64,000 bases of DNA from Eulemur rufifrons (lineage: Eukaryota > Chordata > Mammalia > Primates > Lemuridae). Below, in pieces: positions 31,991-43,165 of this stretch. The stretch covers positions 30,714,738 to 30,778,737 of the forward strand of contig NC_090996.1 of NCBI RefSeq assembly GCF_041146395.1, read 5' to 3'. The position numbers and the translations under genes were made by a program. Every line of letters starts with the position of its first letter. Within the stretch, counting starts at the first letter, position 1. The notes beneath the pieces were generated by a model, which was given only the letters and a program-made list of their open reading frames with translations, did no database searches and was not told the origin of the DNA.

Positions 31991-32340
31991 TCACAAAAGT
32001 TTTCTATATTAAAGGTAAACTTCCATTTGTTCAGTATTTATTCCTTGCATATGGTCCCTCAGCACAATGTGGAGACTTAGCCAAACTTAAAATGATAAGG
32101 AATAATATATGTAGACTGCTGATTATATAGTGAGAATAATGGATCATTTATAAAGGGCACTTAATATTAGCACCATCAAATACTCTATGGCATTTTTTAA
32201 AATATAAAATTCAGTTTCCCATAAGTTAAGTGTTTCTTTTCTTTTTTAAAAAATTTATTCAGACTAAGCCACAAGCTTTTTAGGCATAACTTCCCTCACT
32301 TGCCCCCCATTTACTCTATGTTTTGCCCATCCTGAATTTA
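31991..32340. other. Unique AT-rich stretch
   Basis: Nothing recognised. Confidence 0.4.
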
Positions 32341-32344
32341 TCAC

Positions 32345-32690
32345 GATTCCCCAGATGTGCTAGAATCTATCATGATCGAAGTCTTTGTTTATGCTATTCC
32401 CAGTGCCTGAAATAATCTTCCTCCCTGTCTCCCATTCGTGCACCAATACTTTTTCTCTACTCCTCATTGAGTATTGGATGTTTGTTGCAATACTCGTCTG
32501 TACGTCTGCATTAAAGAATCTGTCACACTTTGTGTTGTGATCAGCACTTTGCATGGGAGCCTCGTTTGTGACAGTCTCTTGAGAGCAGGGACGCTGTTTG
32601 TCATCCTCCCAACCCAGCCTGTAGCACTGTGTCTATTACATATTAGGGTTTCAATATCTGTTTTTATAAAGTGAACTGAGTTAGAATGTT
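32345..32690 (+). repeat. L2 LINE 3' end (first of two)
   Basis: 'tttatgctattcccagtgcc', 'cttgagagcagggacgctgt', 'acccagcctgtagcactgtg' and 'tattagggtttcaatatctg' follow L2 3'UTR order. Confidence 0.75.
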
Positions 32691-32694
32691 ATTT

Positions 32695-33180
32695 AAGGCC
32701 CTCCAAATTCTGACTCTGATGTAAACCTCCACCCCATCTCCCCTGATGTTACACATAGCCCACACCCCCGCCTCTTTGAACCCCTCACTCACTGTTCTCT
32801 GCATACCCCATGCACACCCTTCCCTCTATAATTTTGCATATGTTGCTTACTTTCACTGAAAAAATATCCTTCTTTCCCTCCCAGTATTCACTGCCAAGCT
32901 CAAATAGCTTCTCTGGAAATGTCCCCAAGGCCTACTCATCCAGAACACGTTTTCTCTGCCCCATTCTCCCATAGTGTCCTGTCTTTGAACACTTCTTTCA
33001 AAGTACTTATCAGAGCCTGATTTTTATTACCATTAGTCATGTCCAAGTCTATTTCTCTCACTAACTTGTGACCCCTTCAAGGACACAGACTATGTCTTAC
33101 TCATCTTTATTTTTCTCTTGCATTTAGCACAGAATGTTACCCACAATTGACACTAGAAAGTGTTTGTTCAATTGAATTGC
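32695..33180 (+). repeat. L2 LINE 3' end (second of two)
   Basis: 'tgccaagctcaaatagcttc', 'aaggacacagactatgtctt' and 'atttagcacagaatgttacc' then 'aaagtgtttgttcaattg' repeat the L2 3' order in the same direction, directly after the first. Confidence 0.8.
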
Positions 33181-33690
33181 TGTGCAAAGAAGTACTTCTT
33201 TTAAAAGACGTAAAAGAAAAAGCACAGTGACAGCTTCGCTGAAAAGAACACAATGAACTGAAAAGCCACCAGCTTTGATCAAAACCCTGCCCCCCCCACC
33301 CGAACTCTCCAGCGGCTCAGACATGGTTTCCCAGTATTTGTGGGAGCTACGGACTCTCAGAAAGGAACAACATGCTCGGGACTGAGGGAGGAAGAAAAGT
33401 ACAAGCAGAACAGAGGCAGAGACTTGCACACTGTAGTGATGAACGTATGGCAGAGTTCGCGTCCCAGAACACACGATGAAGGGAAACCCTTGGCAAATGG
33501 AATGTCTCTAGGCTCTGTGTGTGTTATACATGTTTTGAGTTTCATATCTAAAAACAGAGTCCATAATCCCATATTTTTGTAGAAGACTGTGTGGATAATA
33601 TTTAAAATGACTGGGAGGCGTTAAAAATCAGTATCTAGTCTCAAGCATCAGGGAAACATTTCAAGTGTATAGAATATCAGAATTTTCCAT
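33181..33690. other. Unique stretch
   Basis: No gene. A C-run lies near 33290-33300. A 116-codon minus frame (33124-33474) overlaps the L2 end and this stretch and has no domain. Confidence 0.4.
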
Positions 33691-33849
33691 CTAGAAGGGA
33701 TTATAAAGAACATTTTCTTTAGGGATAGCAAACAAAAGAAATGTGCTACTAGCCACCCTTTCCAATGACTATTACAAGTAATTGCAAAACAATTGCATAA
33801 TTATTTCTTGAAGAGTGAGGATATGACCTCAGAATCCTTCTTAACACAG

Positions 33850-34000
33850 TGCCAACACCACACGAGTTGACCTGTGAGATCAAATTTAATATTTGCCATC
33901 CCCTGTCACTTGTGAGATGAAGAAAACGAAGGCTGAGAGGAAGGGAATTCTCCCAGGTGACTCAGTGAACTGGTGCAAATTTGCATTTACATCCCGGTTC
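33850..34000 (-). repeat. MIR fragment
   Basis: 'cacttgtgagatgaagaaaa' followed by 'cgaaggctgagaggaaggga' and 'ctcccaggtgactcagtgaa' is reversed MIR core. Confidence 0.65.
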
Positions 34001-34199
34001 AGTTACCTTTCCATGTACCTGCCCACCTACTTGTTCTTTTCCTGGTCATAGCTCCTACACTGATGCATGCATTCCAAACAAAGCATGCAATCCAAAAACT
34101 GAGAACCCTTTATGGTAGCACATGTAGCACATTGCACCCATCAAGGAGTCTTATAGTACGCGTGTTGCTCCAAGTAAAATGTTTTCTGAGCAGCCAATC

Positions 34200-34620
34200 T
34201 TTACCTTAAACTAAATCGCAGTCTTTTTTTCCCTTGGATATCAGCTTTATTCTCAATTCCCTGATACGGCTGCACAGGGCACTCCCTGGCAGGCATCCCG
34301 TTAGAAATGAGCTTTGCTGAAAATCTTCAGGCCTCCAACCTCCCCTGCATGCTGCTGCTCTCCATCAAGTTTGCCCGGATAAAGCCTGGGGCTGCCGGAG
34401 GGTGCACAGCCTGAGTTCCTAAAGCTTTCGTGCTTCCTCCTCCCTCCTTTTTACTGTAGCTGTTTGTAGAGCTTCCCAGAGGGAGCACTTGAAAGGGACT
34501 CTTAATAACCTTGATCAGCGTTCCGGAGGGTAAACTAAACCTTTCTGCAAATTCAGCATGGACCTGTTTTTGGCAAAACAAAGATCTCACTCAGGTGGCC
34601 TCGTTGGCACTGGGGCTATT
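34200..34620. other. Unique block, candidate conserved non-coding element
   Basis: Repeat-free, relatively GC-rich centre ('aaagcctggggctgccggag', 'gcttcctcctccctcctttt'). A minus frame of 87 codons (34327-34590) has no domain. Confidence 0.35.
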
Positions 34621-34887
34621 TGGGGTTTACCCCTCTGGGTTTCTGGGCTTTGGGTGAGCATGACCCTAATGAATCTATTTCAGTTCCAGAAGTTGGGCAC
34701 TTATAACATGGCATCATGATATCACTCTGGTCATGGTGATAGTGTCCAATCTGGGCTGCTGAGAGGCCCCCTTGACTATGCTGCTAAAATTTATTCTAAA
34801 AAACAAAAACAACAACAAAAAAACCTAGAACTGGTGGTGTTCATGTTTTAAGGAGAGCCTTCCTGAGAATAAAGTGTCTACAGAGAA

Positions 34888-34928
34888 AATCCAGGCTAGA
34901 AGTTGATAAATCCAGGCTAGAAGTTGAT
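34888..34928. repeat. Tandem duplication of a 21-base unit
   Basis: aatccaggctagaagttgat occurs at 34888-34907 and 34909-34928, exact. A recent replication-slippage event inside unique sequence. Confidence 0.9.
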
Positions 34929-35600
34929 GAATGATGTTATTTGGTCACTGGATTCAACCATGCCTGAACATCATCCTTATTCAATGCAATTACTTGGTGC
35001 AATAAAGCTATTTATTCGCTTAAGTATGTTAGAGTTTGGGCTTCTGTTGCTTGCAATTTCAAGTGTCCTGATTAATAAATCTGCTTAGGAAAAATAAGGG
35101 TGATGAGGCCAAAACAAATTGGGTAACCTGGGCTCAACAAAATTAAACACTGGAATATTCTTCTCACTGAAATAGGGTTTCTCAGATAATTTATAATGCT
35201 AACGTATTCTGTGAGCCTCTGAGAGAGGGTGTAGACAGAAGCATTGCCTGCAACTCTGTTACAGTGATCTTGTTTATTTTTTCTTTGATTTTTTTTTTTT
35301 TTTTTTTTAGCAGAACACCAAAATTTGGTTAAATATGGTATAGAACAATGTCTTGGGAGATTCTGTAGTTTATGATTCAATGAAACTAATTATAAATCAG
35401 AAAGAAAAATCATTGGTAATGTTGAATCCTAGGTCTTAATTTAAAAGTATATTTGTTTTGCTATTGTTTTCATTTAGGTATAATTTTAGACATCAAATTT
35501 TATGTACAGTATGTGTGTTTGGTAGGAAGAAAAGTCTGCTATTACTTTCAAATCTCTTCACTAAGAAATTGTGGAAAACCCATAGTCTTGTCTGAATACT
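34929..35600. other. Unique AT-rich stretch with poly-T
   Basis: T-run at 35289-35308. The rest is not recognised. Confidence 0.4.
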
Positions 35601-35604
35601 ACTA

Positions 35605-35850
35605 AGAGCTAAAATTTATCGAGTGAATATTATGTGCCAACCACAACGCTAAGCCCTTACGATGCATTAATTCATTTAATCATCACAACAACGCTGTGCA
35701 GTGATTGCATTTTTATCCTCATTTGGCAAATCTGAAAACCAGGACTTAGAGAAGTTAAGTGACTTAATTGTCATGCGTTAGTTGCAGAATCAGGACTTGA
35801 TCCCAAATTGGTATGACGTCATTGCCCAAGTTTTTAATCACTACAACTAG
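35605..35850 (-). repeat. MIR SINE
   Basis: 'ctaaaatttatcgagtgaat' then 'attatgtgccaaccacaacg', 'taatcatcacaacaacgctg' and 'gagaagttaagtgacttaat' is a nearly complete reversed MIR. Confidence 0.9.
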
Positions 35851-35904
35851 AGAGCTTTCTCTGTTGGATCTAAATTCTTCTGTTACTCATTGGACTCCCA
35901 TATG

Positions 35905-36006
35905 TTTAGGTTCTGACCTCCAGTGCTGTGAGATAATAAATTTATGTTGCTTTAAGCCGCTAAGTTTATGATAATTTGTTACAGTATCAACGGGGAACTA
36001 GTACAG
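35905..36006 (+). repeat. MLT1 LTR, 3' end
   Basis: 'tctgacctccagtgctgtga' followed by 'gataataaatttatgttgct' and 'ttaagccgctaagtttatga' is the MLT1 3' end. Only about 100 bases remain. Confidence 0.9.
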
Positions 36007-37095
36007 CAGCACTTACGAGCCCAGCACTATTTGAGGTGCTTGGAGCAAAAAGATCTTTTCATATCATCTTTATGTTTCAGCAATTAATAATCCAGTAGAA
36101 AATTGGTTTCTTGTGCCTAAAGTTGAAACGGGGAGGCTGGAGAGAAAATGTTCACCGTAGATAGGAGGTTTACACAGGAAATCAAATGTCAGGGAACAGA
36201 ACAAGTTGTAATCGGCAGCCTCCAGAGAGCACCAGCTTGCAGTTAACTTCGCTCCAAGTTCCTGAGTAATTTTAGGTCAGTTTTTGGAGGTGAGCATTTC
36301 CGATGTTCTTAAAGGCTGTTAAGGATGAACGGACGAGGACCCAGATGACGGCACTCATCTTCCCAGGGTTTTGGAGTGAATAACAGAAAAAAGGGAGAAT
36401 AAATTTGTAGCACTGTAGTTCTTGGTGATTAACATCTATATCATCAGACTACTTCAACCGATCAATTAGCAATGACATACCAACGTACCACTTAGCCTCA
36501 CCTCTGTAGATTCTAACTCTATGTTTGGAGCCTAAACAGTGAAAAGGAATAAAAAGAGAAGGAAAAGTGAAACAACCAAGCACTTTCTTGCTGCTTGTTC
36601 TTTCAGAGTTGATTCTTCATACAGTTTGATAAAGAACAAGGACATTGTCAAGGTTTAATAAGACAGGGAGTAGAGTTAGCAGGAAAGAGAGAGAAAATAA
36701 GATGTAAGTTATTGCCATATTAAAGTTGTCGTAAGGAAATTGAAAAGAATAAAAAGTTTATCTTCAAAAACTAAAAATAATTGTGTGGGAGGAGGCATAT
36801 ATAGCAAGTAAACCTATACATTAACAAAGGAATACATCTACTTCTAGGATTTGTCAGCCTGCCATGTGATATGGTCATGTTTTCCTATCATTAAGATCAT
36901 TTACCCATTTATAACGTCTCTCGGAGTCCCTTCTCATTATCTCAGAAATGGTGTTCAATGAGATCTGCCGTGGTATTTCCAATTTCCTTTTGCTTTTCCT
37001 CTTTCTTTCCTTCCTTCCTGCCTGCTTCCTCTCCCCCCGGATGCCTCTATTTCTTACTCTCTCGGGATCCAAACAACGGTACTACTCACAGAAAG
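36007..37095. other. Unique stretch with CT-rich patch
   Basis: No gene. A 'tttctttccttccttcctgc' type tract lies at about 36995-37030. A minus 65-codon frame with basic residues (36875-37072) is only the CT tract translated. Confidence 0.4.
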
Positions 37096-37097
37096 AT

Positions 37098-37275
37098 TCC
37101 TTCACTCATTCACCGAGCATTTAGCAAGTGCCTGCTGTGTACCGGACGTCAGCCAAGGCAGGAGGGATTCCAGCACAGCTGAGACGACCCTCCTGGGATC
37201 TAAGGGTGCTGTCAGGATAAAGGGGAAGGAGTCTATGATCCTGTCTGGGTGGAGGGTGCAGAAATAGACAAAAAA
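37098..37275 (-). repeat. L2 3' end fragment
   Basis: 'ccttcactcattcaccgagc' followed by 'atttagcaagtgcctgctgt' and a 'gggatctaagggtgctgtca' body resembles the reversed L2/MIR tail. An A-run follows at about 37269-37281. Confidence 0.55.
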
Positions 37276-37399
37276 AAAAAAATGTCCAAGAAGGAAGTAG
37301 AAAGAATGCCCAAGCTGAGCTTTGCAATGCACGTCAAGGATACCTGCGACGGTGTTGGGGAAAAGGAAATGCCAGACCTCTGTATCAGGCCTCTTCGTA

Positions 37400-38080
37400 A
37401 TTCCTTTAGTTAAAGAACTCTCAGCCCACTTCCCTCAAGACATAAAATCAGCCCAAACGTCCAGTGGCGTTAATAATAATTGCTCTGCTCTGCGTATAAT
37501 TTTCTCTTCCGAAACACTTAATTGGGAGATGATGATGAAAGGGTTAATGAAAAAAAAAAAAAATCCAGCAAGTGCTAAACTCTAGGAAGTCAGATGATGG
37601 AGAGAGAGGAACCCTTAAATCTAATTTAAATTAAAAATGTGTTTGTGAAACCAAAAATAAATCTCGCTCCACGGTGATTACCAGATGAAACATTTTCGTT
37701 AGTGGATGGTGGACTGGCCCATATTTCATGTTCCCAGTCGATGTTCGCTCCTTGCGCTACCTGAAGGGCCCGAGTGCTAAGCTGATGAATGTTTCGTAGG
37801 TTTAAAAGATCATTTATCACCACCAGAGCTAATGCCATTTTCTAAAGCATAATCCAAAGGCACTTTGTGAAAAGCATTTTCTGCCTGGAAGCGTTCCCAC
37901 CGTCACCTGCCGGACTGCAGGTGGGGACCGCCCGGCTCCGTGATGCCTGATGATTATGCGGTGGGATGTGCTTCTCCGCTTCTTCAGCTCTTGGTTCTGG
38001 TCTAGCACCAACAAGTTCTCCCTTTCCTTCATCTTTTCCTGTAATCCTCCTCCCCAGCCCTGGTGGAAATGGGGCTTTCA
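37400..38080. other. Unique block, candidate conserved non-coding element
   Basis: Repeat-free. Contains 'aacacttaattgggagatga', 'aaatctaatttaaattaaaa', 'tgtttcgtaggtttaaaaga' and a GC-richer stretch 'cgtcacctgccggactgcag' (E-box CACCTG). A run of A lies at about 37551-37563. The sequence looks strongly constrained, but that cannot be measured here. Confidence 0.4.
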
Positions 38081-38685
38081 AGATCTATAGAGATCTTTCA
38101 GGAACGAGAGAGGTTGGTGCTCTAGAAATTCTCCACCCTCTGTCTGAAAAGCTCCTTTTGGAAGAGCAGGTGTGAGGGGAGAGTGGTAAGGGGATGAAGA
38201 TGGTACTTTGGTGAGGTGGAGGCAGAGGGGAGGTAGATGATAAACAAGGAAAGGTGGTGAGCCAGGAAGGGACTTGTGGGCATCTACGTGAAGTGACCCT
38301 GGTGGTACCTGGAAGGTGGAATTTTACACAAAGGTTTGCATCATCCCACGGGGTGACCTTGTCAGCTATAGATAAGGTCGAACCATTTCTACTCACAGAA
38401 TTATTATGAGGTTTCAGTGGTATGGTTGGAATTATTAATATCAACAGGTAGAAAGGAGTTTTCTAAGGCCATGTGCATACCTTGACATCATCAACGGTAC
38501 ATACGTCATACGCATTGTTCAGCTGACTTATGCTGCACAATGCTCTGAGCTCTATTTTTTTGATAAAATGTTTCAAGCATAAGAAAAGTATACGGAATAA
38601 TACAAAGCACACCTATGATTCCTCAACTCACATTGGTCAAGCCAACGTTTTATTATATTTGCCTCAGGTATTTCTTCTACTTTTT
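38081..38685. other. Unique stretch
   Basis: G-rich around 38170-38270. 38560-38680 ('ttcaagcataagaaaagtat') may be the start of an old LINE. A 119-codon minus frame (38085-38444) has no domain. Confidence 0.4.
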
Positions 38686-38689
38686 GAAG

Positions 38690-39230
38690 AAATGCAATTC
38701 TGCAGATAGGCCCAGAAATTCCACTCCTAGGTATTTCCCCCAAGTGAAATGAAAAGTTAGATTCTCACAAAAATTTAAATATGAATGTTTAAAGTGGCTT
38801 TATTTATAATCACCCAAATCTTGCAACAATCCACATGTCTTTCAACGGGTCAAGGGGTAACAAATGGCGGTACATCCATTCAGTGGAATACTACTCAGCA
38901 ATGAAAGTCAATAAACTGTTGACTCACAAGACAACATGGATGGATTTTAAGTGCATGGCTTAGTGAAAGAAACCATACTCAAAGGCTGTATGATTTCATT
39001 TTTATATTTTGGGAAAAGCTAAGTTTATAGGTAGAAAACAGACGAGTGCGTTTTGGAGAGAAGGGTTGACTACGAACGGGGATGAAGGAATTTTGGGGGT
39101 GATATACCTGTTCTGTATCTTGCTTTTGGTGATGGCTACTTTACTGTGTTTGGCAAAACTCATAAGCCTGTACAACATAATGACTTTTATTGCATGTAAT
39201 TCTATTTCATTAAAACATAAAAAATAGTCA
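38690..39230 (+). repeat. Old L1 3' end
   Basis: 'ggcccagaaattccactcct', 'gtggctttatttataatcac', 'tggaatactactcagcaatg' and 'ggggtgatatacctgttctg' are C-terminal ORF2 and 3'UTR wording of L1M-type elements. No intact frame. Confidence 0.85.
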
Positions 39231-39250
39231 CAAACATTTATGTAAATGGA

Positions 39251-39276
39251 GTGTGTGTGTGTGTGTGTGTGTGTGT
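39251..39276. repeat. (TG)n microsatellite
   Basis: Thirteen uninterrupted GT units just after the L1 3' end. Confidence 0.95.
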
Positions 39277-39413
39277 AAATGTAAACTACTCACAAATCAT
39301 AAGAAGAAAATACTTGGTTTTCTGAGAATGTGAGATGGAGAATCCACAGATATGGAGTACAGGCTCATGTATATGGGGGAGTTGAGAGAGAGCACCATAT
39401 AAGATTTCTTTGG

Positions 39414-39678
39414 GGGCCAGGCGCAATGGCTCACACCTGTAATCCTAGCACTCTGGGAGGCCAAAGCGGGAGGACCACTTGAGCTCAGGAGTTTGAGACC
39501 AGCCTGAGCAAGAGTGAGACCCTGTCTCTACAAAAAATTAGCTGGCATTGTGGCACACAGTAGCTACTGGGGAAGCTGAGCCAAGAGGACTGCTTAAGCC
39601 CAGGAGTTTGAGGTTGCAGTGAGCTATTATGATGCCACTGCACTCTACCGAGGGCAACAGAGCAAGACTATCTCAAAA

Positions 39679-39697
<19 letters not shown>
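39414..39697 (+). mobile_element. Dimeric Alu of strepsirrhine type
   Basis: Left arm 'ggccaggcgcaatggctcac', 'gggaggccaaagcgggagga' and 'gagaccagcctgagcaagag'; middle A-rich linker 'ctacaaaaaatta'; right arm 'gtagctactggggaagctga', 'gttgcagtgagctattatga', 'tgcactctaccgagggcaac'; then an A tail of about 23 bases. Flanks AAGATTTCTTTGG at 39401-39413 and 39698-39710 are a perfect 13-bp target duplication. The diagnostic words are those of lemur-lineage Alus. Box A/B of the left arm could still be recognisable for Pol III, not shown. Confidence 0.95.
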
Positions 39698-39709
<12 letters not shown>

Positions 39710-39782
39710 GAGAAGTTATGTCCTAGTCAGTATCTGTGAGCTGAGTAGGCATTTCCAAGCCAAAATGTCTTATGGGAATGGA

Positions 39783-40030
39783 GCAACAATGATAATAATG
39801 TGTGGGGTGCTTCCTCTCTGCCAGGTGTTAAGAAAGGTGCTGAACATATTTTGTTCATAATCCTTAGGGATCTGCAATAAATGTATTAGCATGTCGTTTC
39901 ACTAATGGAAAAATACAAACTTGTGGTTTTCCAAATAAGGTCACAGAGATAAACAAACTGATGGGACTGGGATTCAAAGTCAAATTTAGGTAGCTCCAAC
40001 TTCCTTGTTCTTTCCATTCTTCTATGCTGC
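39783..40030 (-). repeat. MIR SINE
   Basis: 'atgataataatgtgtggggt' then 'gtgcttcctctctgccaggt', 'ttcataatccttagggatct' and 'tgggactgggattcaaagtc' is a reversed MIR. Confidence 0.85.
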
Positions 40031-40668
40031 CTTATCCTGCCCCGCAGAGCCCCAGTCCCCTCAGATGAATAATACTGGGGAAGAGATAATCTTAAAGCTT
40101 TTCCAGTTCTCATATAATATTAAAATAAAGACAAGCTTCATCTACTGGCCCAAACAGACCCAGAGGGACCAAGGTTCCCCTTCCTCATGCCTTCCTGCAA
40201 GCCTGCCTTTTAATGGTACATTTATCTTTCCATTGCTGCGGTTGATATTTCTGCTGAGACAAATGATGCCCTTCTTCAACAAATTTTTATAGCAATAGCA
40301 GGGAAAGATTGCTGTAAATGGGCAGGCATGAGTGACTTCCATCAGAAGATGAGCAGTTATAGTGCAGAATTAATTTAATAATGACCATATTGAATGTGCT
40401 GCAATCCTAACCATTCTGCCCATCTTTAGCCCTATCTGCAAATCTCAAATACCTACGGTTACAAGGCTGGAGTTTCATCTTTTTAAAGATATAAATCCAA
40501 AAATTATGATCTTTAAAAAATGATATAAAAATTGTTTATATGCATATGATATACACATTGGTATGTATATGCACACACATAGTTATAGCTGCTTACTTGT
40601 GTTAGTATCAAAAACACATCTGCTATATATACTTCTCTTACTAAATAAGGAAATTATGAAGAATCTAT
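40031..40668. other. Unique AT-rich stretch
   Basis: No gene or named repeat. Confidence 0.4.
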
Positions 40669-40669
40669 A

Positions 40670-41935
40670 AAAGTAAATTCAGGGAATTTTTGACAAGGGT
40701 GCCAATGCCATTCATTAGGGAAAGAATAGTCTTTGCAACAATTGGATATCCACATGCAAAAGAATGAATGTGGGTTCCTATCTTACATGATATAAAAAAA
40801 TAACTCAATGTATCAGAGACGTAAATGTAAACGCTGAAACCATAAAACTCTTAGAAGAAACCATAGGTGTATAGCTTAATGAAAAATAGATAACATGGAT
40901 AAATTGAATTCCTTCAAAATTAAAAACTTTTGTGCATCAAGGGACACTTATTAAGGAAGTGAAAAGAAAAGCCAAAGAATGGGAGAAAATATTTGCAAAT
41001 CATATATCTGATATGAATACATAAGGAATCCTTAAAACTCAAAAATAAACAGTTAAATAACCCAATTAAAAAATTGGCAAAGAACTTGAATAGGCATTTC
41101 TCCAAAGAAGATATACAAATGACTAATAAGCACATGAAAAGAGGCTCATCGTCATTAGTCATTAGGGAAATGCAAATCAAAATCATAATGATATACCACT
41201 TCACACCCACCAAGATGACTATAATCTAGAAGGCACACAATTACACATCTTGGCAGGAGTGTGGAGACATTGGAACCCTCATGCATTGCTAGTGGGAACG
41301 TGAAATAGTATAGCTGCTGTGAAAATCAGTCTGGCAGTTCTAAAAAAGTTAAACGTATAGTTAGTTACCAGTTGACCAGCAGTCCCATTCCTGCATACAT
41401 ACCCACGAGAATTGAAAGCATATGTACACGTCAAAACTTGTACATGAATGCTCACAGCAGCATGACTTATAATAGCCTCAAAGTAGAAATAACCCAAATG
41501 CCCACCAACTAATGAATAGAAAACCAAATGTGGTGCATTCCTTTAATTGAATATTACTCAGCAGTAAAAAGGGATGAAGTACTCACACGTGCTACAACCT
41601 GGATGCACACTGAAAACATTGTGTTAAGTAAAAGAAGCCAGACACAAAAAGTCACATAATATATAAGTCCATTTTTATGAACTGTCCAGAGTACGCAAGT
41701 CTATAGAGACAGAAAGTAGATTAATGGATGCCAGAGACAGAGGGGGAGGGGAGAATGGAGAGTGACTATTGGTGAGCACAGGGTTTCTTTTTTGGGTAAC
41801 GAAAATACTCTAAAATTAGATAATGTTGACGGTTGCAAAATCTTGTAAATCTATTTAAAATCCATTGTACATCTAAAATGATGAATTTGATATGTGATTT
41901 CTTTTGTCAATTTTTAAAAGTAAATTTAAGGAAAA
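40670..41935 (+). repeat. L1M 3' end (ORF2 C-terminus and 3'UTR)
   Basis: 'ggtgccaatgccattcatta', 'gcaacaattggatatccaca', 'aaactcttagaagaaaccat', 'gcatcaagggacacttatta', 'gatataccacttcacaccca' and 'aatagaaaaccaaatgtggt' run in order through the end of ORF2 into the 3'UTR ('ggatgccagagacagagggg'). About 1.27 kb, 5'-truncated. Frames are broken by many stops and indels. No clear A tail. Confidence 0.92.
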
Positions 41936-42079
41936 TAATTAGGACTAAGAGGTTTTCATGGTAAAAAATGACCTGAAGAGAAAATGTCCAGTAGAGAGAG
42001 AATGAAAAGTGGATGTTATGAAAAGTGGGCTTCACATGGTAGAAGGTAGATAAGCACAGGTGGTCTGCTCACTTAGCAA

Positions 42080-42930
42080 AGCTCTCACACCAGCTCTTTC
42101 CCAGTAACTTGCAGACATACATACAGCCCACACCTTTATCCTAAACTACAGACCTCTTCATTCAATCATCTGATAGATATTTCACACTAAAGAAGTCCAA
42201 AACTAAACATTTTCCAGACTACTCCCATTCTACCCCCAAATGGACTATAACAATAGCTTCTCCATTACATCCTTCCAAATATATAGGTCCAAGCCTCAGA
42301 GTTGAGATCCACTCCTTGATTATTTTCTCCCTCCACTTCCCATGCACTGGGAAATTTTCTGTCCTTACCTTTGAAACATTTCCATAATCTGGGTATTTCT
42401 CCCTGCCTTAGCTGCCTGCGTCCTCTTATGAGCTACAAACATCTCTCTTGTCTGGATTTCTTTAATGGATTTCTAACTGGTCCCATTGTTTCTGCCCCTG
42501 CCCTAACTACAACCATCTATCCTCAAAACAACAGCCAGAGTGTTCCTGTGAAAACTTGAGTCAGTCTTGTCATTCCACCTCAAACTCCTGCAATGGATTT
42601 TACTCAAAGCAAAATCCCTGCAAGATCTGGACTCCAGCTGTCTCTCTAGGCTCCCCTCCTCCAATTCTTCCCCCTTGCTCCCTCTGTTTCAGGCACGTTG
42701 GTCTTTCTGTTCTTCAAACATGCTTCAGCCACAGGGCCTTTGCACTGGCTGCTCTCCAGACCTCCTATAATGTTTAAATTTGCAACTCCATATCCTCAGC
42801 ATGTCTGTCTCTGCTTACTGTGTCCTTTTTATTTTCAATAGCATTTATGAGCCCCAAGGATGTGAGCTGTGTAAGAGCAAGGACTTTCTTTTATTTACAG
42901 ATGTATCCCTGAATCCTATAATAATGTCTT
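42080..42930 (+). repeat. L2 LINE, long 3' portion
   Basis: 'ccagagtgttcctgtgaaaa', 'cacctcaaactcctgcaatg', 'ctccctctgtttcaggcacg', 'cagccacagggcctttgcac' and 'gatgtgagctgtgtaagagc' then 'aaggactttctttta' follow L2 ORF2 C-terminus to 3'UTR. One of the longest L2 pieces here (about 850 bases), frames decayed. Confidence 0.85.
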
Positions 42931-43009
42931 ACACTTTAAAGGGAAGGAAGGATGGAAGAAAGAGCAAGCTTGGATATATGATCTCTAAGTTCCTTTTTTT
43001 GTAACTAAG

Positions 43010-43165
43010 AGCTCACGCTCTGGAGTCCAAAAAAAAAAAACCAATGTGCAGCTCCAGCTGTGTGTCATTGCTGAGCGAATTACTCAAATCTCTGAGCCTC
43101 AGTTTCTGCAGCTTCAACCTGGGGATAATTCCATTAACTTCACAGCATTGTTATGAGGAATGCGT
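43010..43165 (+). repeat. MIR SINE
   Basis: 'tcacgctctggagtccaaaa' then, after an A-run at about 43028-43040, 'gagcgaattactcaaatctc', 'tgagcctcagtttctgcagc' and 'cacagcattgttatgaggaa' is MIR. Confidence 0.85.

Noticed and set aside
35289..35308. Poly-T as a retrocopy tail
   Set aside because: No target duplication or gene-like sequence found next to it.
37021..38000. CpG island or promoter
   Set aside because: CpGs are few and scattered; no TATA/initiator or exon-like sequence adjoins.
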